Program-made: the position numbers and the translations under genes
Notes under the pieces: model-generated
Told to the model about the DNA's origin: nothing
What the model saw: only the letters and a program-made list of their open reading frames with translations
The model's database searches: none
Shown: one piece after another, positions 9,069 through 18,395 of the stretch
How positions within the stretch are numbered: the first letter of the stretch is position 1
Layout of the letters: each line of letters starts with the position of its first letter
Source: DAIPXZ01 sp036782995
Lineage (GTDB): Bacteria; Bacillota; Clostridia; Saccharofermentanales; Saccharofermentanaceae
Direction of reading: 5' to 3'
Length of the DNA stretch: 64,000 nucleotides
Assembly: GCA_036782995.1 (NCBI GenBank)
Contig: DAIPXZ010000001.1
Location: forward strand, 285,307 to 349,306

Positions 9069-9183
9069 GAAAAGAAAATGAACAACTTCTTTACCGAAAT
9101 ACATCGAAAATGTTAACGTATACACCGAGTGCCGAATATCGAATATCTGTTGTACTATCGCCCCTTTTTGCACGTTGATTTTC

Positions 9184-9212
9184 TTGTATTTCAGAACGGT
9201 ACATGATATAAA
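9184..9212 (+). promoter_or_regulatory. Promoter of the nfnA-nfnB-dehydrogenase operon
   Basis: -35 TTGTAT (9184-9189), 17 bp, -10 TATAAA (9207-9212), about 40 nt before the nfnA start, which has AAGGAG at good spacing. Confidence 0.5.
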
Positions 9213-9251
9213 TTTCATATGTAGTTTTTTTACAGAGAGAAGGAGTTTTTC

Positions 9252-10112
9252 ATGTACGAGATTGTTTCCAAGCGTATTCTGAATTCTGCTGTTACCCTAA
9301 TGGAAATTAAGGCTCCGTTTGTTGCTAATAAGGCGAAGGCTGGACAGTTTATCATTTTTCGTATTGACGAATTCGGCGAGCGCGTCCCGTTGACTATCGC
9401 AGATCATGACGCAGAACGCGGAACAGTCACGATTATTTTTCAAAATGTCGGAAAAACAACGAAATTTCTCTCCACAATGAATGTCGGCGACCAGCTTCTC
9501 GACTTCGTCGGACCTCTCGGAAAAGCGACCGAAATAGAAGGATATAAACGTGTTTGCATCATCGGTGGTGGTGTCGGATGCGCCATTGCCTATCCACAAG
9601 CAAAGGCTTTACACCAAACCGGCGCAAAGGTCGACATGATTGCAGGCTTCCGTAATAAAGATATTGTCATTTTAGAAGACGAAATGCGTGCGGTTTCCGA
9701 TAATCTCTATATCACAACAGACGATGGTTCATACGGTACGAAGGGCTTTGTTACGCAGAAGCTCCAAGAGCTCATCGACGCCGGTAATTCTTATGATTTA
9801 GTTATCGCCATCGGCCCAATCATCATGATGAAGTTCTTATCCGAGGTTACACGGCCCTATGGCATTAAGACATTGGTCAGCCTCAATCCTATCATGATTG
9901 ATGGTACGGGCATGTGTGGCGGATGCCGCGTCACCGTCGGCAATAAAATTCGCTTTGCCTGCGTCGACGGACCGGATTTCGACGGACACGAGGTCGATTT
10001 TGACGAATTGATGAAGCGAAATGCATATTATCGACAGCAAGAACAAGAGGACTCCAATCACGCCTGCCGTATTTTGAAAATGGGGGACGAAGCCAATGGC
10101 AAACATGAGTAA
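9252..10112 (+). CDS. nfnA: NfnA-type FAD/NAD-binding subunit of electron-bifurcating transhydrogenase
   Basis: 286-aa flavoprotein of the ferredoxin-reductase superfamily: an N-terminal FAD barrel with the RVPLTIAD motif, the NAD-binding core with CIIGGGVGCAIAYP, and a C-terminal [2Fe-2S] motif MCGGCRV followed by FACVDGPDF. In the NfnAB complex this subunit binds NAD(H) and the cluster, coupling NADH and reduced ferredoxin oxidation to NADP reduction. The partner nfnB starts inside its 3' end (17-bp overlap), the usual arrangement. A homologous PyrK/SudB-like role is possible by family, but the nfnB neighbour favours Nfn. Confidence 0.9.
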   Translation: MYEIVSKRILNSAVTLMEIKAPFVANKAKAGQFIIFRIDEFGERVPLTIADHDAERGTVTIIFQNVGKTTKFLSTMNVGDQLLDFVGPLGKATEIEGYKRVCIIGGGVGCAIAYPQAKALHQTGAKVDMIAGFRNKDIVILEDEMRAVSDNLYITTDDGSYGTKGFVTQKLQELIDAGNSYDLVIAIGPIIMMKFLSEVTRPYGIKTLVSLNPIMIDGTGMCGGCRVTVGNKIRFACVDGPDFDGHEVDFDELMKRNAYYRQQEQEDSNHACRILKMGDEANGKHE

Positions 10113-11487
10113 AACAAAATGTCCGATGCCTGTGCAGCCGGCAGATGAACGCAACAAGAATTTCTCCGAGGTCTCGCTCGGCTATTCAGAGCAAACTGCC
10201 ATAGAAGAGGCAACGCGTTGCTTGCACTGTGCAAATCGTCCATGTGTAGCTGGTTGCCCTGTGAACGTCCGTATCCCGGAATTCATAGAGAAAGTTGCCG
10301 CCGGCGATTTTGAAGCCGCCTATGAAATCATCAAATCGACAAATTGCCTCCCTGCGGTAAGCGGTAGAGTCTGCCCCCAGGAAAATCAATGTGAAAAGTA
10401 TTGCGTCCGCGGCAAAGCAGGCGAGCCAGTCGCCATCGGTCGACTTGAGCGGTTTTGCGCTGATTATCATCGCGAACATGCTACAACAACTCCCGCACGT
10501 GTTCCTTCCAATGGACACCGTGTTGCCGTCATCGGCTCAGGTCCTTCCGGGCTCACCTGTGCAGGCGATTTAGCAGCGCTCGGTTACGAGGTAACGGTAT
10601 TCGAGGCTTTTCATAAAGCGGGTGGCGTGCTGGTTTACGGTATTCCGGAGTTCCGCCTCCCGAAGGCCATTGTCCAAAATGAAATCGACGGCTTATCTGC
10701 GGCAGGCGTCACGTTTATGACGAATTTCGTCATTGGCAAGACACTGTCTGTTGATGAGCTTTTTGCTCAAGGCTTTGAAGCCGTCTTTATCGGCTCTGGC
10801 GCTGGGCTTCCTTCTTTTATGAATATCGAGGGCGAATCCTTAATTGGTGTTTATTCCGCAAACGAATACCTGACTCGTGCGAACTTAATGAAAGCCTATT
10901 TGAACGAATATGATACACCCATCCGAAAGAGTCAATCCGTTGCTGTCGTCGGCGGTGGCAATGTTGCCATGGATGCCGCCCGTACCGCGAAACGGTTGGG
11001 CGCACAAGAAGTGTCAATCATTTATCGTCGCTCTGAAGAAGAAATGCCGGCACGCAAGGAAGAAGTCGAGCACGCCAAAGAAGAAGGTATCATTTTCCAT
11101 AATCTTTCCAATCCAACACGCATACTAGGCGCGGAAAATGGTGAGGTGAAAGGTATTGAGGTCATCGATATGGAGCTTGGCGAACCAGACGCTTCCGGTC
11201 GCAGACGTCCGATTGAGAAGAAAGGTTCTGAGCATACCTACGCTGTTGATACCGTTATTATCGCAATTGGTACTTCTCCGAATCCGCTCATTCGCAATAC
11301 AACAGCTGGCTTGGATGCGACACCGAAGGGATGCCTCATCACAGATGAAGCTGGCGGTACTTCTCGTTCGGGTGTTTTTGCGGGTGGCGATGTCGTCACC
11401 GGTGCCGCGACCGTCATCTTGGCTATGGGTGCGGGAAAAACAGCGGCAAATGCCATCGATGAATATGTAAAGGGATTAAACACATGA
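10096..11487 (+). CDS. nfnB: NfnB / NADPH-dependent glutamate-synthase-like subunit
   Basis: 463-aa NADP-binding iron-sulfur flavoprotein. Residues 1-130 hold the two [4Fe-4S] motifs (CLHCANRPCVAGCPV; CPQENQCEKYC). Then follow the FAD site (VIGSGPSGLTCAGDLA) and the NADP site (VVGGGNVAMDAARTAKR), and GVFAGGDVVTGAATVI near the end. This is the subunit that binds NADPH and the bifurcating FAD. The same fold is the small subunit of glutamate synthase, but no glutamate synthase large subunit is present and nfnA directly precedes it. The ATG at 10096 has GGGGGA 8 nt upstream. Confidence 0.92.
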   Translation: MANMSKTKCPMPVQPADERNKNFSEVSLGYSEQTAIEEATRCLHCANRPCVAGCPVNVRIPEFIEKVAAGDFEAAYEIIKSTNCLPAVSGRVCPQENQCEKYCVRGKAGEPVAIGRLERFCADYHREHATTTPARVPSNGHRVAVIGSGPSGLTCAGDLAALGYEVTVFEAFHKAGGVLVYGIPEFRLPKAIVQNEIDGLSAAGVTFMTNFVIGKTLSVDELFAQGFEAVFIGSGAGLPSFMNIEGESLIGVYSANEYLTRANLMKAYLNEYDTPIRKSQSVAVVGGGNVAMDAARTAKRLGAQEVSIIYRRSEEEMPARKEEVEHAKEEGIIFHNLSNPTRILGAENGEVKGIEVIDMELGEPDASGRRRPIEKKGSEHTYAVDTVIIAIGTSPNPLIRNTTAGLDATPKGCLITDEAGGTSRSGVFAGGDVVTGAATVILAMGAGKTAANAIDEYVKGLNT

Positions 11488-12470
11488 CCGAACCAATTCC
11501 GTCTTGTCCGAAAATTGTTGTTCTCGACGGAGCAACACTAAATCCGGGTGATTTATCTTGGTCATCCTTCGAGGCGCTCGGAGCCTTGACCGTATATGAT
11601 TACACCGCACCGGAGGATGTTGTCACACGGCTTGAAAATGCAACTATCGCACTCACCAACAAAACGGTTATGACAGAGGATATTATGGCGCAGCTCCCCA
11701 TGCTTCGCTATATCGGTGCGTTAGCAACCGGCTACAATGTAATCGATGTTGATGCGGCCGCCAAACGTAATATTGTTGTGACCAACATCCCCGAATATGC
11801 GACCTTTGCCACTGCGCAAATGACCATCGCTTTGTTACTCGAGCTTGCCGATCTGGTCGGGCATCACGATGCTCTCGTTCATGACGGGGCATGGGAAAGC
11901 TCGAAATACTTCTGTTTCTGGGATGGTTCACTAACTGAGCTGTGCGGCTTGACCATCGGTCTTTTCGGATTTGGAAAAATTGCACGCCGTGTTGCTGTCA
12001 TCGCCGACGCATTGGGCATGAAGGTGCTTGCCACAAGAAGGACACCACCAAAGGATTCAGATGATATTCCGAATTTCGTCACGTTGGTCTCGCAAGAAGA
12101 GCTCTTCCACCAGTCCGACGTTTTATCATTTCATTGTCCGTTGACGCCCGAAACACAAGGCCTCGTCCGCAAAGAAACCATTGCTCAAATGAAAGATGGT
12201 GTTTGGTTGCTCAATACATCACGCGGCCCCGTTTTTCAGGAAGAAGACGTTGCCGCCGCACTCGAAACCGGAAAAATCGGCGGCGTTGGTGTCGACGTAC
12301 TTTCCCGTGAGCCGGCAGACTCTTCAAATCCGCTTCTTCATGCGCCACATTGCATTATCACACCTCATATCGCATGGGCACCCACAAAGACTCGGGCGCG
12401 TCTGATGGAAACAGCAAAAGAGAATATTCGCGCATATCTATCTGGAAACCTGATAAATATGGTATTCTAA
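11484..12470 (+). CDS. D-2-hydroxyacid dehydrogenase (glycerate dehydrogenase/hydroxypyruvate reductase type)
   Basis: 328-aa NAD(P)-dependent oxidoreductase interconverting a 2-oxoacid and a D-2-hydroxyacid, probably hydroxypyruvate/glycerate. The nucleotide loop is GLFGFGKIARRVA. The catalytic trio is visible: Arg in NTSRGP, Glu in LSREP and His in PHIAWA. The PHIAWA form is common in the glycerate dehydrogenase subgroup. It overlaps nfnB by 4 bp (ATGA), so it is translated with the transhydrogenase and may use the cofactor that NfnAB balances (inference). Confidence 0.88.
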   Translation: MTEPIPSCPKIVVLDGATLNPGDLSWSSFEALGALTVYDYTAPEDVVTRLENATIALTNKTVMTEDIMAQLPMLRYIGALATGYNVIDVDAAAKRNIVVTNIPEYATFATAQMTIALLLELADLVGHHDALVHDGAWESSKYFCFWDGSLTELCGLTIGLFGFGKIARRVAVIADALGMKVLATRRTPPKDSDDIPNFVTLVSQEELFHQSDVLSFHCPLTPETQGLVRKETIAQMKDGVWLLNTSRGPVFQEEDVAAALETGKIGGVGVDVLSREPADSSNPLLHAPHCIITPHIAWAPTKTRARLMETAKENIRAYLSGNLINMVF

Positions 12471-12473
12471 TCA

Positions 12474-12552
12474 TGTTTTGCCCCCTCCGACCCTTTCGGA
12501 TAACAAAACATTTATATCAGCGAGCTGATACGAAATCAACGACTCGCTAATA
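12474..12552 (+). promoter_or_regulatory. Two stacked hairpins in the leader of the small export gene
   Basis: ATGTTTTG (12474-) pairs with CAAAACAT, enclosing a small TCCGA/TCGGA hairpin. Just downstream AGCGAG pairs with CTCGCT (spaced 18 nt), ending at the ribosome site AAAAGGAG. This could be a terminator-like end for the upstream operon or a cis-regulatory leader. I do not recognise a riboswitch consensus. Confidence 0.35.
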
Positions 12553-12566
12553 AAAGGAGTTTATTC

Positions 12567-13031
12567 ATGCTAAGAAATGCGATATATGTTTTCCTCATCT
12601 CAATGATTCCGGTAATTGAGCTTCGTGGTGCGATTCCGGCAGGGGCCGCCCTTCATTTACCATTTTGGCTTTGCTATATACTGGCCGTTATCGGTAATAT
12701 GATACCCGTTCCTTTCATCCTTTTATTCGTCAATAAAGTCTTTGATTGGATGCGCAAATATCCGAAACTCAACAAGATAGTTGTCTTTTGCGAAACAAAG
12801 TTTGCCAAAAAAGCGGCCAAGGCTGGCAAAGCCACTTTCTGGACGCTCGTCGGTTTCGTTGCCATCCCACTTCCGGGAACAGGCGCATGGACCGGTTCAG
12901 GCATTGCTGCAGTACTGGAGGTTCCTTTTTGGAAGGCTTTCCTCGCGGCATTTATCGGAGTCCTTATTGCAGGTGCGATTATGACAGCAGCATCATACGG
13001 CCTTGTTTCCGGACTCAGCTTTTTGCTTTAA
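12567..13031 (+). CDS. Small multidrug export family membrane protein (COG2426 type)
   Basis: 154-aa inner-membrane protein with four hydrophobic segments. Family hallmarks are ELRGAIPAGAAL near residue 18 and the PLPGTGAWTGSGIAA motif near residue 100. Members are annotated as small multidrug export proteins by homology; transport has little direct support. The ribosome site AAAAGGAG is well placed. It is probably transcribed alone or by read-through from the upstream operon. Confidence 0.85.
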   Translation: MLRNAIYVFLISMIPVIELRGAIPAGAALHLPFWLCYILAVIGNMIPVPFILLFVNKVFDWMRKYPKLNKIVVFCETKFAKKAAKAGKATFWTLVGFVAIPLPGTGAWTGSGIAAVLEVPFWKAFLAAFIGVLIAGAIMTAASYGLVSGLSFLL

Positions 13032-13123
13032 TCCTATCTTTTTTCGACAAATATCTGAAATTTTCCTCTTTCTTTGCGTGGTAGTATGTTAGTAGACTTT
13101 CATGCCGTGAAGGAGGATTTTTT

Positions 13124-14116
13124 ATGCGCGCATTAATCATCGGTGGTACAGGAACAATCAGTATGTCTATCTCGAAGTTATTGATTGCCAAGGGATGGGA
13201 GCTTTATTTAGTTAATCGTGGAATCCGCGCATCCTCTGTTGAAGGAGCGCACATGGTATCCGCCGATTTAAATGACGAAACCGCTTTTTGCGAAACGGTA
13301 TCGAAGCTCGGGGATTTCGATGTTGTTGCCGATTTTTTCGCATTTCATACCGATGCAGTCGAACGCGATATCCGTTGCTTTAACGGCAAGACGAAACAAT
13401 ACATTTTCATTAGCTCTGCGTCTGCATATCAGAAACCACTATCCAGTCCCTACATCACAGAATCTACACCCCTTCATAACCCCTATTGGCAATATTCTCG
13501 TGATAAGATTGCATGTGAAAGAGTGCTCATGGATGCCTATACAGAAACCGGCTTCCCGATCACCATTGTTCGTCCGAGTCATACATATGCTGATGGTGCG
13601 ATTCCTCTTTCTTTCCATAGCGATAAGGGACCATGGACGGAGTTGAAGCGCATGATGAACAACAAAGAAGTCATCGTACATGGTGACGGTACATCACTTT
13701 GGACTGTCACGCATAGTACGGATTTTGCGAAAGGATTCGTTGGTTTGATGGGAAATATTCATGCCATCGGCGAAGCCGTACACATCACCTCAGACGAATC
13801 ACTAACCTGGGATCAGATTTACACGAGCGTCGGAAACGCACTTGGTGTTACGCCGAAGCTCATTCATATCAGCAGTGAGATGTTGATTGCACGCGAGCCT
13901 TCTCTCCTCGGACCACTTCTCGGAGATAAATCAAATACAGTTATTTTCGACAATTCGAAACTGAAACGCCTCGTTCCGGATTTTTGTGCGACAACTCGCT
14001 TTGATCAAGGCATCCGTCAATCGATGGATTGTCTTCTTGCTAATCCAGCATTGCAGGTATTCGATCCTGAATGGGATGCTTGGATTGATGAGACAATTCG
14101 TTCCGTGAGAGCTTAA
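13124..14116 (+). CDS. NAD-dependent epimerase/dehydratase family protein (extended SDR)
   Basis: 330-aa extended short-chain dehydrogenase-like protein. N-terminal Rossmann motif GGTGTIS, serine-rich SSASAY, and the YSRDK (YxxxK) active-site pair. Closest in layout to nucleotide-sugar or mRNA-binding-protein-like epimerases of unknown substrate. The ribosome site AAGGAGG lies 7 nt upstream. A second member of the same superfamily occurs at 41786-42655. No sugar gene is adjacent, so the substrate is open. Confidence 0.82.
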   Translation: MRALIIGGTGTISMSISKLLIAKGWELYLVNRGIRASSVEGAHMVSADLNDETAFCETVSKLGDFDVVADFFAFHTDAVERDIRCFNGKTKQYIFISSASAYQKPLSSPYITESTPLHNPYWQYSRDKIACERVLMDAYTETGFPITIVRPSHTYADGAIPLSFHSDKGPWTELKRMMNNKEVIVHGDGTSLWTVTHSTDFAKGFVGLMGNIHAIGEAVHITSDESLTWDQIYTSVGNALGVTPKLIHISSEMLIAREPSLLGPLLGDKSNTVIFDNSKLKRLVPDFCATTRFDQGIRQSMDCLLANPALQVFDPEWDAWIDETIRSVRA

Positions 14117-14172
14117 TGCGGACATCAGCAATGGTTGGCAATTCCCGAAAAAACAATATACGATCGTCTTCT

Positions 14173-15864
14173 TTAAGCGTTCGCCGTCTTCTCTGTCTTC
14201 ACGAAGTTTTCCTGTACGTAATGTATGGCAGGTGTGAGGCTAGAGAAAATATGATCTTCACCGATCTTCTTGAGCAAGTCTGCTTTGGTTAATGCCGCCA
14301 ACGGCTGATCGTGTACACCCGACAATATCAGCGTAATGTCGTTCGATTTGCATCGTCCTACCATTTGACGGAAGGCTTGAAGTCCAGTCGCATCCATGAC
14401 AGATACGTGCTTCATTTTGATGATAAGTACATCTGTCTTTTTGCCAGCCTTCGATGCTTCGGCTAAGAATTTGTCGGCCGCTCCGAAAAAGAATGGTCCA
14501 TTGATTTCGTATATCAAAACATTATCCAACGTCTTACGCGGTGTTTTATCATCTATATCTTCTTCATCCTGCGCCTGCTCGTCCATGGCACGTACCTTCA
14601 CCTCACCGACATCAGCCATTCTCTTCATGAAGAGGATTGCGGCAAGAACGATACCGACTTCAATGGCTACAACAAGATCGGCAAAAACAGTTAGGAAGAA
14701 GGTTACCAGAAGAACGAGCACATCGCTTTTCGGGGCCTTGAATATACCGGCAAATTCACGCCAGCCACACATATTATAAGCAACCATAATGAGGACAGCT
14801 GCCAACGCCGCAAGCGGAACCATTTTTGCAAACGGCATGAAAACGACAAGAATGACGAGTAGCGTCAATGCATGAACAATACCTGCGACTGGTGTGCGGC
14901 CGCCGTTCTTGATGTTAGCTACTGTTCTGGCAATCGCACCCGTTGCCGGGATTCCGCCGAAAAGTGCTGATGCCATATTCGCGACACCTTGTCCGATAAG
15001 CTCCGTATTGGAATTATGCTTTGAACCAATCATACCGTCCGAAACGACCGCAGAGAGCAACGACTCTATGGAGCCTAAGAAAGCGATGGTGAATGCAGAG
15101 GGCGCGAGTTTTACAATCATATCCCATGTGACACTCGGAAATGCCGGCATCGGTGGCTTCGAAGAAAGAGAACCAAATGTCGAACCAATCGTCTCAACAC
15201 CATCCAAGCCAGCGAGCTTTACGACAGCCGACATAACGACAAGAGCAATAAGCGCCGCCGGAATTTTTGCCGTGAGTTTCGGCCAAAATATCAATATCAA
15301 TAGGGCCGCTGCACCGATTGCGAGCGTAATCCAATTCACAGATGAAATGGCGCTGGCATACACTTTTACCTTACCTACGACGTCACCCGGGAGTTTTTCC
15401 GTAGTCAATCCCAGAAAATCCTTGATTTGCGAGACAAATATGGAAATCGCGATACCACTCGTGAATCCGGTGGTAATCGGATAAGGAATGAATTTAATCA
15501 CGGCACCGAGTTTGCATAAACCGAAGACAATCATCATCAGTCCCGCCATGAAAGTCGCAATAGTCAATCCGGTAATCCCGTATTCCGCGACAATGTTATA
15601 GATAATTACCATGAATGCGGCTGTCGGGCCGCCGATTTGCACGCGGCTTCCACCTAATAGCGAAATGAAAAAGCCTGCGACAATTGCTGTATAGATGCCT
15701 CTCTCAGGTGGAACACCCGATGCAATCGCGAGGGCGATAGAAAGCGGCAATGCGATAATCGCAACAATCAGTCCTGCGACAACATCTTTGCCGAATTGTT
15801 CTTTGGAATAATTCTTGAGTACAGAAAGAAGCTTAGGACGAAAAACATCCTTAAAATAACTCAT
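14173..15864 (-). CDS. SulP family inorganic anion transporter with STAS domain
   Basis: 563-aa membrane transporter. Residues about 20-420 form the SulP core: AGLIVAIIALPLSIALAIASG, then PERGIYTAIVAGF and GGSRVQIGGPTAAF. About 440-560 form a cytoplasmic STAS domain (VLIYEINGPFFFGAADKFL, VMDATGLQAF). SulP proteins move sulfate, bicarbonate or dicarboxylates; the sequence does not settle which. It ends convergently 56 bp from the SDR gene. The start at 15864 has GGGAGA about 10 nt upstream. Confidence 0.92.
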   Translation of the reverse strand: MSYFKDVFRPKLLSVLKNYSKEQFGKDVVAGLIVAIIALPLSIALAIASGVPPERGIYTAIVAGFFISLLGGSRVQIGGPTAAFMVIIYNIVAEYGITGLTIATFMAGLMMIVFGLCKLGAVIKFIPYPITTGFTSGIAISIFVSQIKDFLGLTTEKLPGDVVGKVKVYASAISSVNWITLAIGAAALLILIFWPKLTAKIPAALIALVVMSAVVKLAGLDGVETIGSTFGSLSSKPPMPAFPSVTWDMIVKLAPSAFTIAFLGSIESLLSAVVSDGMIGSKHNSNTELIGQGVANMASALFGGIPATGAIARTVANIKNGGRTPVAGIVHALTLLVILVVFMPFAKMVPLAALAAVLIMVAYNMCGWREFAGIFKAPKSDVLVLLVTFFLTVFADLVVAIEVGIVLAAILFMKRMADVGEVKVRAMDEQAQDEEDIDDKTPRKTLDNVLIYEINGPFFFGAADKFLAEASKAGKKTDVLIIKMKHVSVMDATGLQAFRQMVGRCKSNDITLILSGVHDQPLAALTKADLLKKIGEDHIFSSLTPAIHYVQENFVKTEKTANA

Positions 15865-16003
15865 GGTAATTGATTCTCCCTTTGATAAATTGCCGAATTA
15901 GCGACACAACGAGAGAAATATAGTCTTCTGATTTGGTAAAGTCAACGGTTTATATGGTAATTTCTACAATATGCACAAGACGCCGGGCTTATGGGGCTTT
16001 TTC

Positions 16004-16906
16004 TTACAAAGATGCGCGCGAATCGGCCTCGTTTTGCTCTCGAAAATCGCGAGGACTGACACCGATTACTTTGCGGAAGGTTTCGGCAAAATAGCTCGCG
16101 CCATGGAAGCCGCACATTTCACTGATTGCAATCATGCTGAGGTCTGTGCCTGATACTAATGTTGTACTTTTCGAAATTCGATAATGACAAAGATATTGCC
16201 CCGGCGTTTGGTGAAGCGATTTTTTGAAAAGCTGACAGCATTTGCTACGGCACACCTTGCCCGCAGCAGCAATATCGTCGAGCGAAATATCTTCGGCATA
16301 GTGAGCCTGAATAAAGCCAATCATGTCTTTGAGCATGAACGAATCCGGATTTTTTCTCAACGCGGTTTCGCCTTCTTTTTCCGTATGGAGAAAAATGTTG
16401 CGCCATAGAGAAGTGAATTTCTCGCTTATTTCCATCTCGTAAAGAGGATGTCTTTCGCAAGACAATGTATGTATGGCAGCGATTTGTGCAATCGCATCCT
16501 TCTCCCACGTTTCTTTCCCCCTTAGCACAATCGCGTCACGTTGTGGGTCAAGAAGGAACGGCCGAATATAGTTCTCATCAATAACCGGCGGCGTTCCTAT
16601 GATTGAAGGGTTAATGAGAAGCACAAGATATTTGGCATTTTCGCAGTCTCCGGCAAATGAATAGTGCAAACGATTCCCATTTATCACGATGCCCTGTCCC
16701 TCGGAAAGTGAGTACAAATGATCGTTTACGAACGATGTCATTGTGCCTTGCAGCATTATTAGACACTCCCATTCGTTATGCCAATGGCAAATTGTCGATT
16801 GATTCGGATATCGAGATAGCTCATCGATGCTGGTTTTCACCGGAAAAGCCGGCACATCGTATTGGATAATTTCTGACAAATTTTCTCGTACACGTAATTG
16901 TTGCAT
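16004..16906 (-). CDS. AraC family transcriptional regulator
   Basis: 300-aa regulator: an N-terminal cupin-like sensor (HWHNEWECLIMLQG, GQGIVINGNRLHY) and a C-terminal pair of helix-turn-helices (ISLDDIAAAGKVCRSKCCQLFKKSL; MIAISEMCGFHGASYFAETFRKVIGVSPRDFR). It is divergent from the MATE gene with 133 bp between starts, which suggests it controls that gene. The Gly/Asn-rich effector pocket is not identifiable. The ribosome site GAGGGA is well placed. Confidence 0.92.
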   Translation of the reverse strand: MQQLRVRENLSEIIQYDVPAFPVKTSIDELSRYPNQSTICHWHNEWECLIMLQGTMTSFVNDHLYSLSEGQGIVINGNRLHYSFAGDCENAKYLVLLINPSIIGTPPVIDENYIRPFLLDPQRDAIVLRGKETWEKDAIAQIAAIHTLSCERHPLYEMEISEKFTSLWRNIFLHTEKEGETALRKNPDSFMLKDMIGFIQAHYAEDISLDDIAAAGKVCRSKCCQLFKKSLHQTPGQYLCHYRISKSTTLVSGTDLSMIAISEMCGFHGASYFAETFRKVIGVSPRDFREQNEADSRASL

Positions 16907-17039
16907 GACAATTCCCTCGAAATAGTTCGTTCGTATATGATTGTTATCGAATAAGCGTCAAAAACGATAGAATGTGTATTTCTACGCACTATACTTGTAT
17001 TATACCATGCATTGAAAATCGATAATAGACGGAGGACTT

Positions 17040-18395
17040 ATGGACGATAAAACGAAATACTCGAGAAAACTGTTTTTCTCCACCCTAATTACTCTCGTTC
17101 TGCCGATTATCATTCAGAACTTTATCGCTGCCGCGGTCAATTCCGCCGACACGATTATGCTTTCTTTCGTGAGCCAATCTGCTCTCTCTGGCGTATCACT
17201 CGCGTCTCAGATTCAATTCGTCTTCACGCTTTTCCTAAATGGTTGCATGATGGGTACACAGATTCTTGTCGCGCAATACTGGGGCAAGGGAGAAAAAGAT
17301 AATGTTCATAAGATAATGGGGGTCGGCATAACTCTTGCTGTCATTGTGGCTTCTCTTTTTGCTCTGGCTTCCCTTACCATTCCGCAATACCTCATGCGGT
17401 TGTTTACGAATGAGACCCCATTAATTGAAAACGGCATCGTCTACTTGCGTATTTGCGGCATATCTTTTATTTTCATGGGCATTTCTTCTGTCATCCTGAC
17501 CGTGCTAAAAAGCACGAAGCGTGCCTTTCTTTCTGCGATTATCGGTTCCTCTTCTTTAATAATCAACATCATACTGAATGCCATATTCATTTTTGGGTTG
17601 CTCGGATCACCGAAGCTCGGTGTGGTCGGCGTCGCACTCGCAACACTCATTGCTCGCGCCTTTGAAATGATCGTCTGTATTATCATTGTTTGCAGAACGG
17701 AGCACATGAAGCTTACACCTCGCGATTTGATTTTCTCCCATAAAACGCTGACGAAGGATTTCTTCCGTTATGCGATTCCGGTCATTGGAAATTTTCTATC
17801 GTGGGGTAGTGCTTTTACGATGTATTCCGTAATTTTGGGACATCTCGGAGAAGATGTGGTCGCAGCGAATTCCATTGCTTCCGTCGTACGTAATCTCTCC
17901 GCAGTCGTTTGTTGCGGCATCGGAAGCGGTGGAGCAATCATGATTGGTAACCAGCTCGGGAATGGCGAAATCGAACACGCACGTGTCGACGGCGGTCGTC
18001 TCGTTCGTGCTTCCATTGCGACCGGTGCTATCGGTGGATTGTTGGTTTTGCTAGCGCGTCCACTAATTCTGCATTACATGCCGCTTTCGCCTCTCGCAAC
18101 GGACTACTTAAGCGTCATGCTCTATATCAATTCGTATTACATCATCGGTAAAGCAATCAATTCTACCGTCATCGGCGGCATTTTCGCAGCAGGCGGAGAT
18201 TCGCGATTTGGCTTCCTTTGCGACACCATCGATATGTGGGTCTTTTCCGTACCGCTCGGTTTCCTTTGCGCTTTCGTGTTCAAAATTCCAGTGGAGTGGG
18301 TATACTTCGTCCTTTGCCTCGATGAATTCGTGAAAATCCCGGTTGTATATATCCGTTACAAAAAATACAAATGGCTACGTAATCTTACTCGTTGA
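17040..18395 (+). CDS. MATE family efflux transporter
   Basis: 451-aa, 12-helix multidrug/toxin extrusion transporter. Typical features are the N-terminal LVLPIIIQNF, AADTIMLSF-like helix 1-2 (NSADTIMLSFVSQ), and a repeated second half (RYAIPVIGNFLSWGSAF, AANSIASVVRNLS). Cation-coupled export of an unknown compound is inferred. Ribosome site CGGAGG; a TATTAT -10 (16998-17003) lacks a good -35, as expected if AraC activation is needed. Its 3' end overlaps the convergent radical-SAM gene by 11 bp. Confidence 0.9.
   Translation: MDDKTKYSRKLFFSTLITLVLPIIIQNFIAAAVNSADTIMLSFVSQSALSGVSLASQIQFVFTLFLNGCMMGTQILVAQYWGKGEKDNVHKIMGVGITLAVIVASLFALASLTIPQYLMRLFTNETPLIENGIVYLRICGISFIFMGISSVILTVLKSTKRAFLSAIIGSSSLIINIILNAIFIFGLLGSPKLGVVGVALATLIARAFEMIVCIIIVCRTEHMKLTPRDLIFSHKTLTKDFFRYAIPVIGNFLSWGSAFTMYSVILGHLGEDVVAANSIASVVRNLSAVVCCGIGSGGAIMIGNQLGNGEIEHARVDGGRLVRASIATGAIGGLLVLLARPLILHYMPLSPLATDYLSVMLYINSYYIIGKAINSTVIGGIFAAGGDSRFGFLCDTIDMWVFSVPLGFLCAFVFKIPVEWVYFVLCLDEFVKIPVVYIRYKKYKWLRNLTR

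Noticed and set aside
8781..9218. 145-codon open frame on the minus strand
   Set aside because: No ribosome site, odd composition, and it runs across a promoter, a set of hairpins and a terminator that fit a non-coding RNA better.
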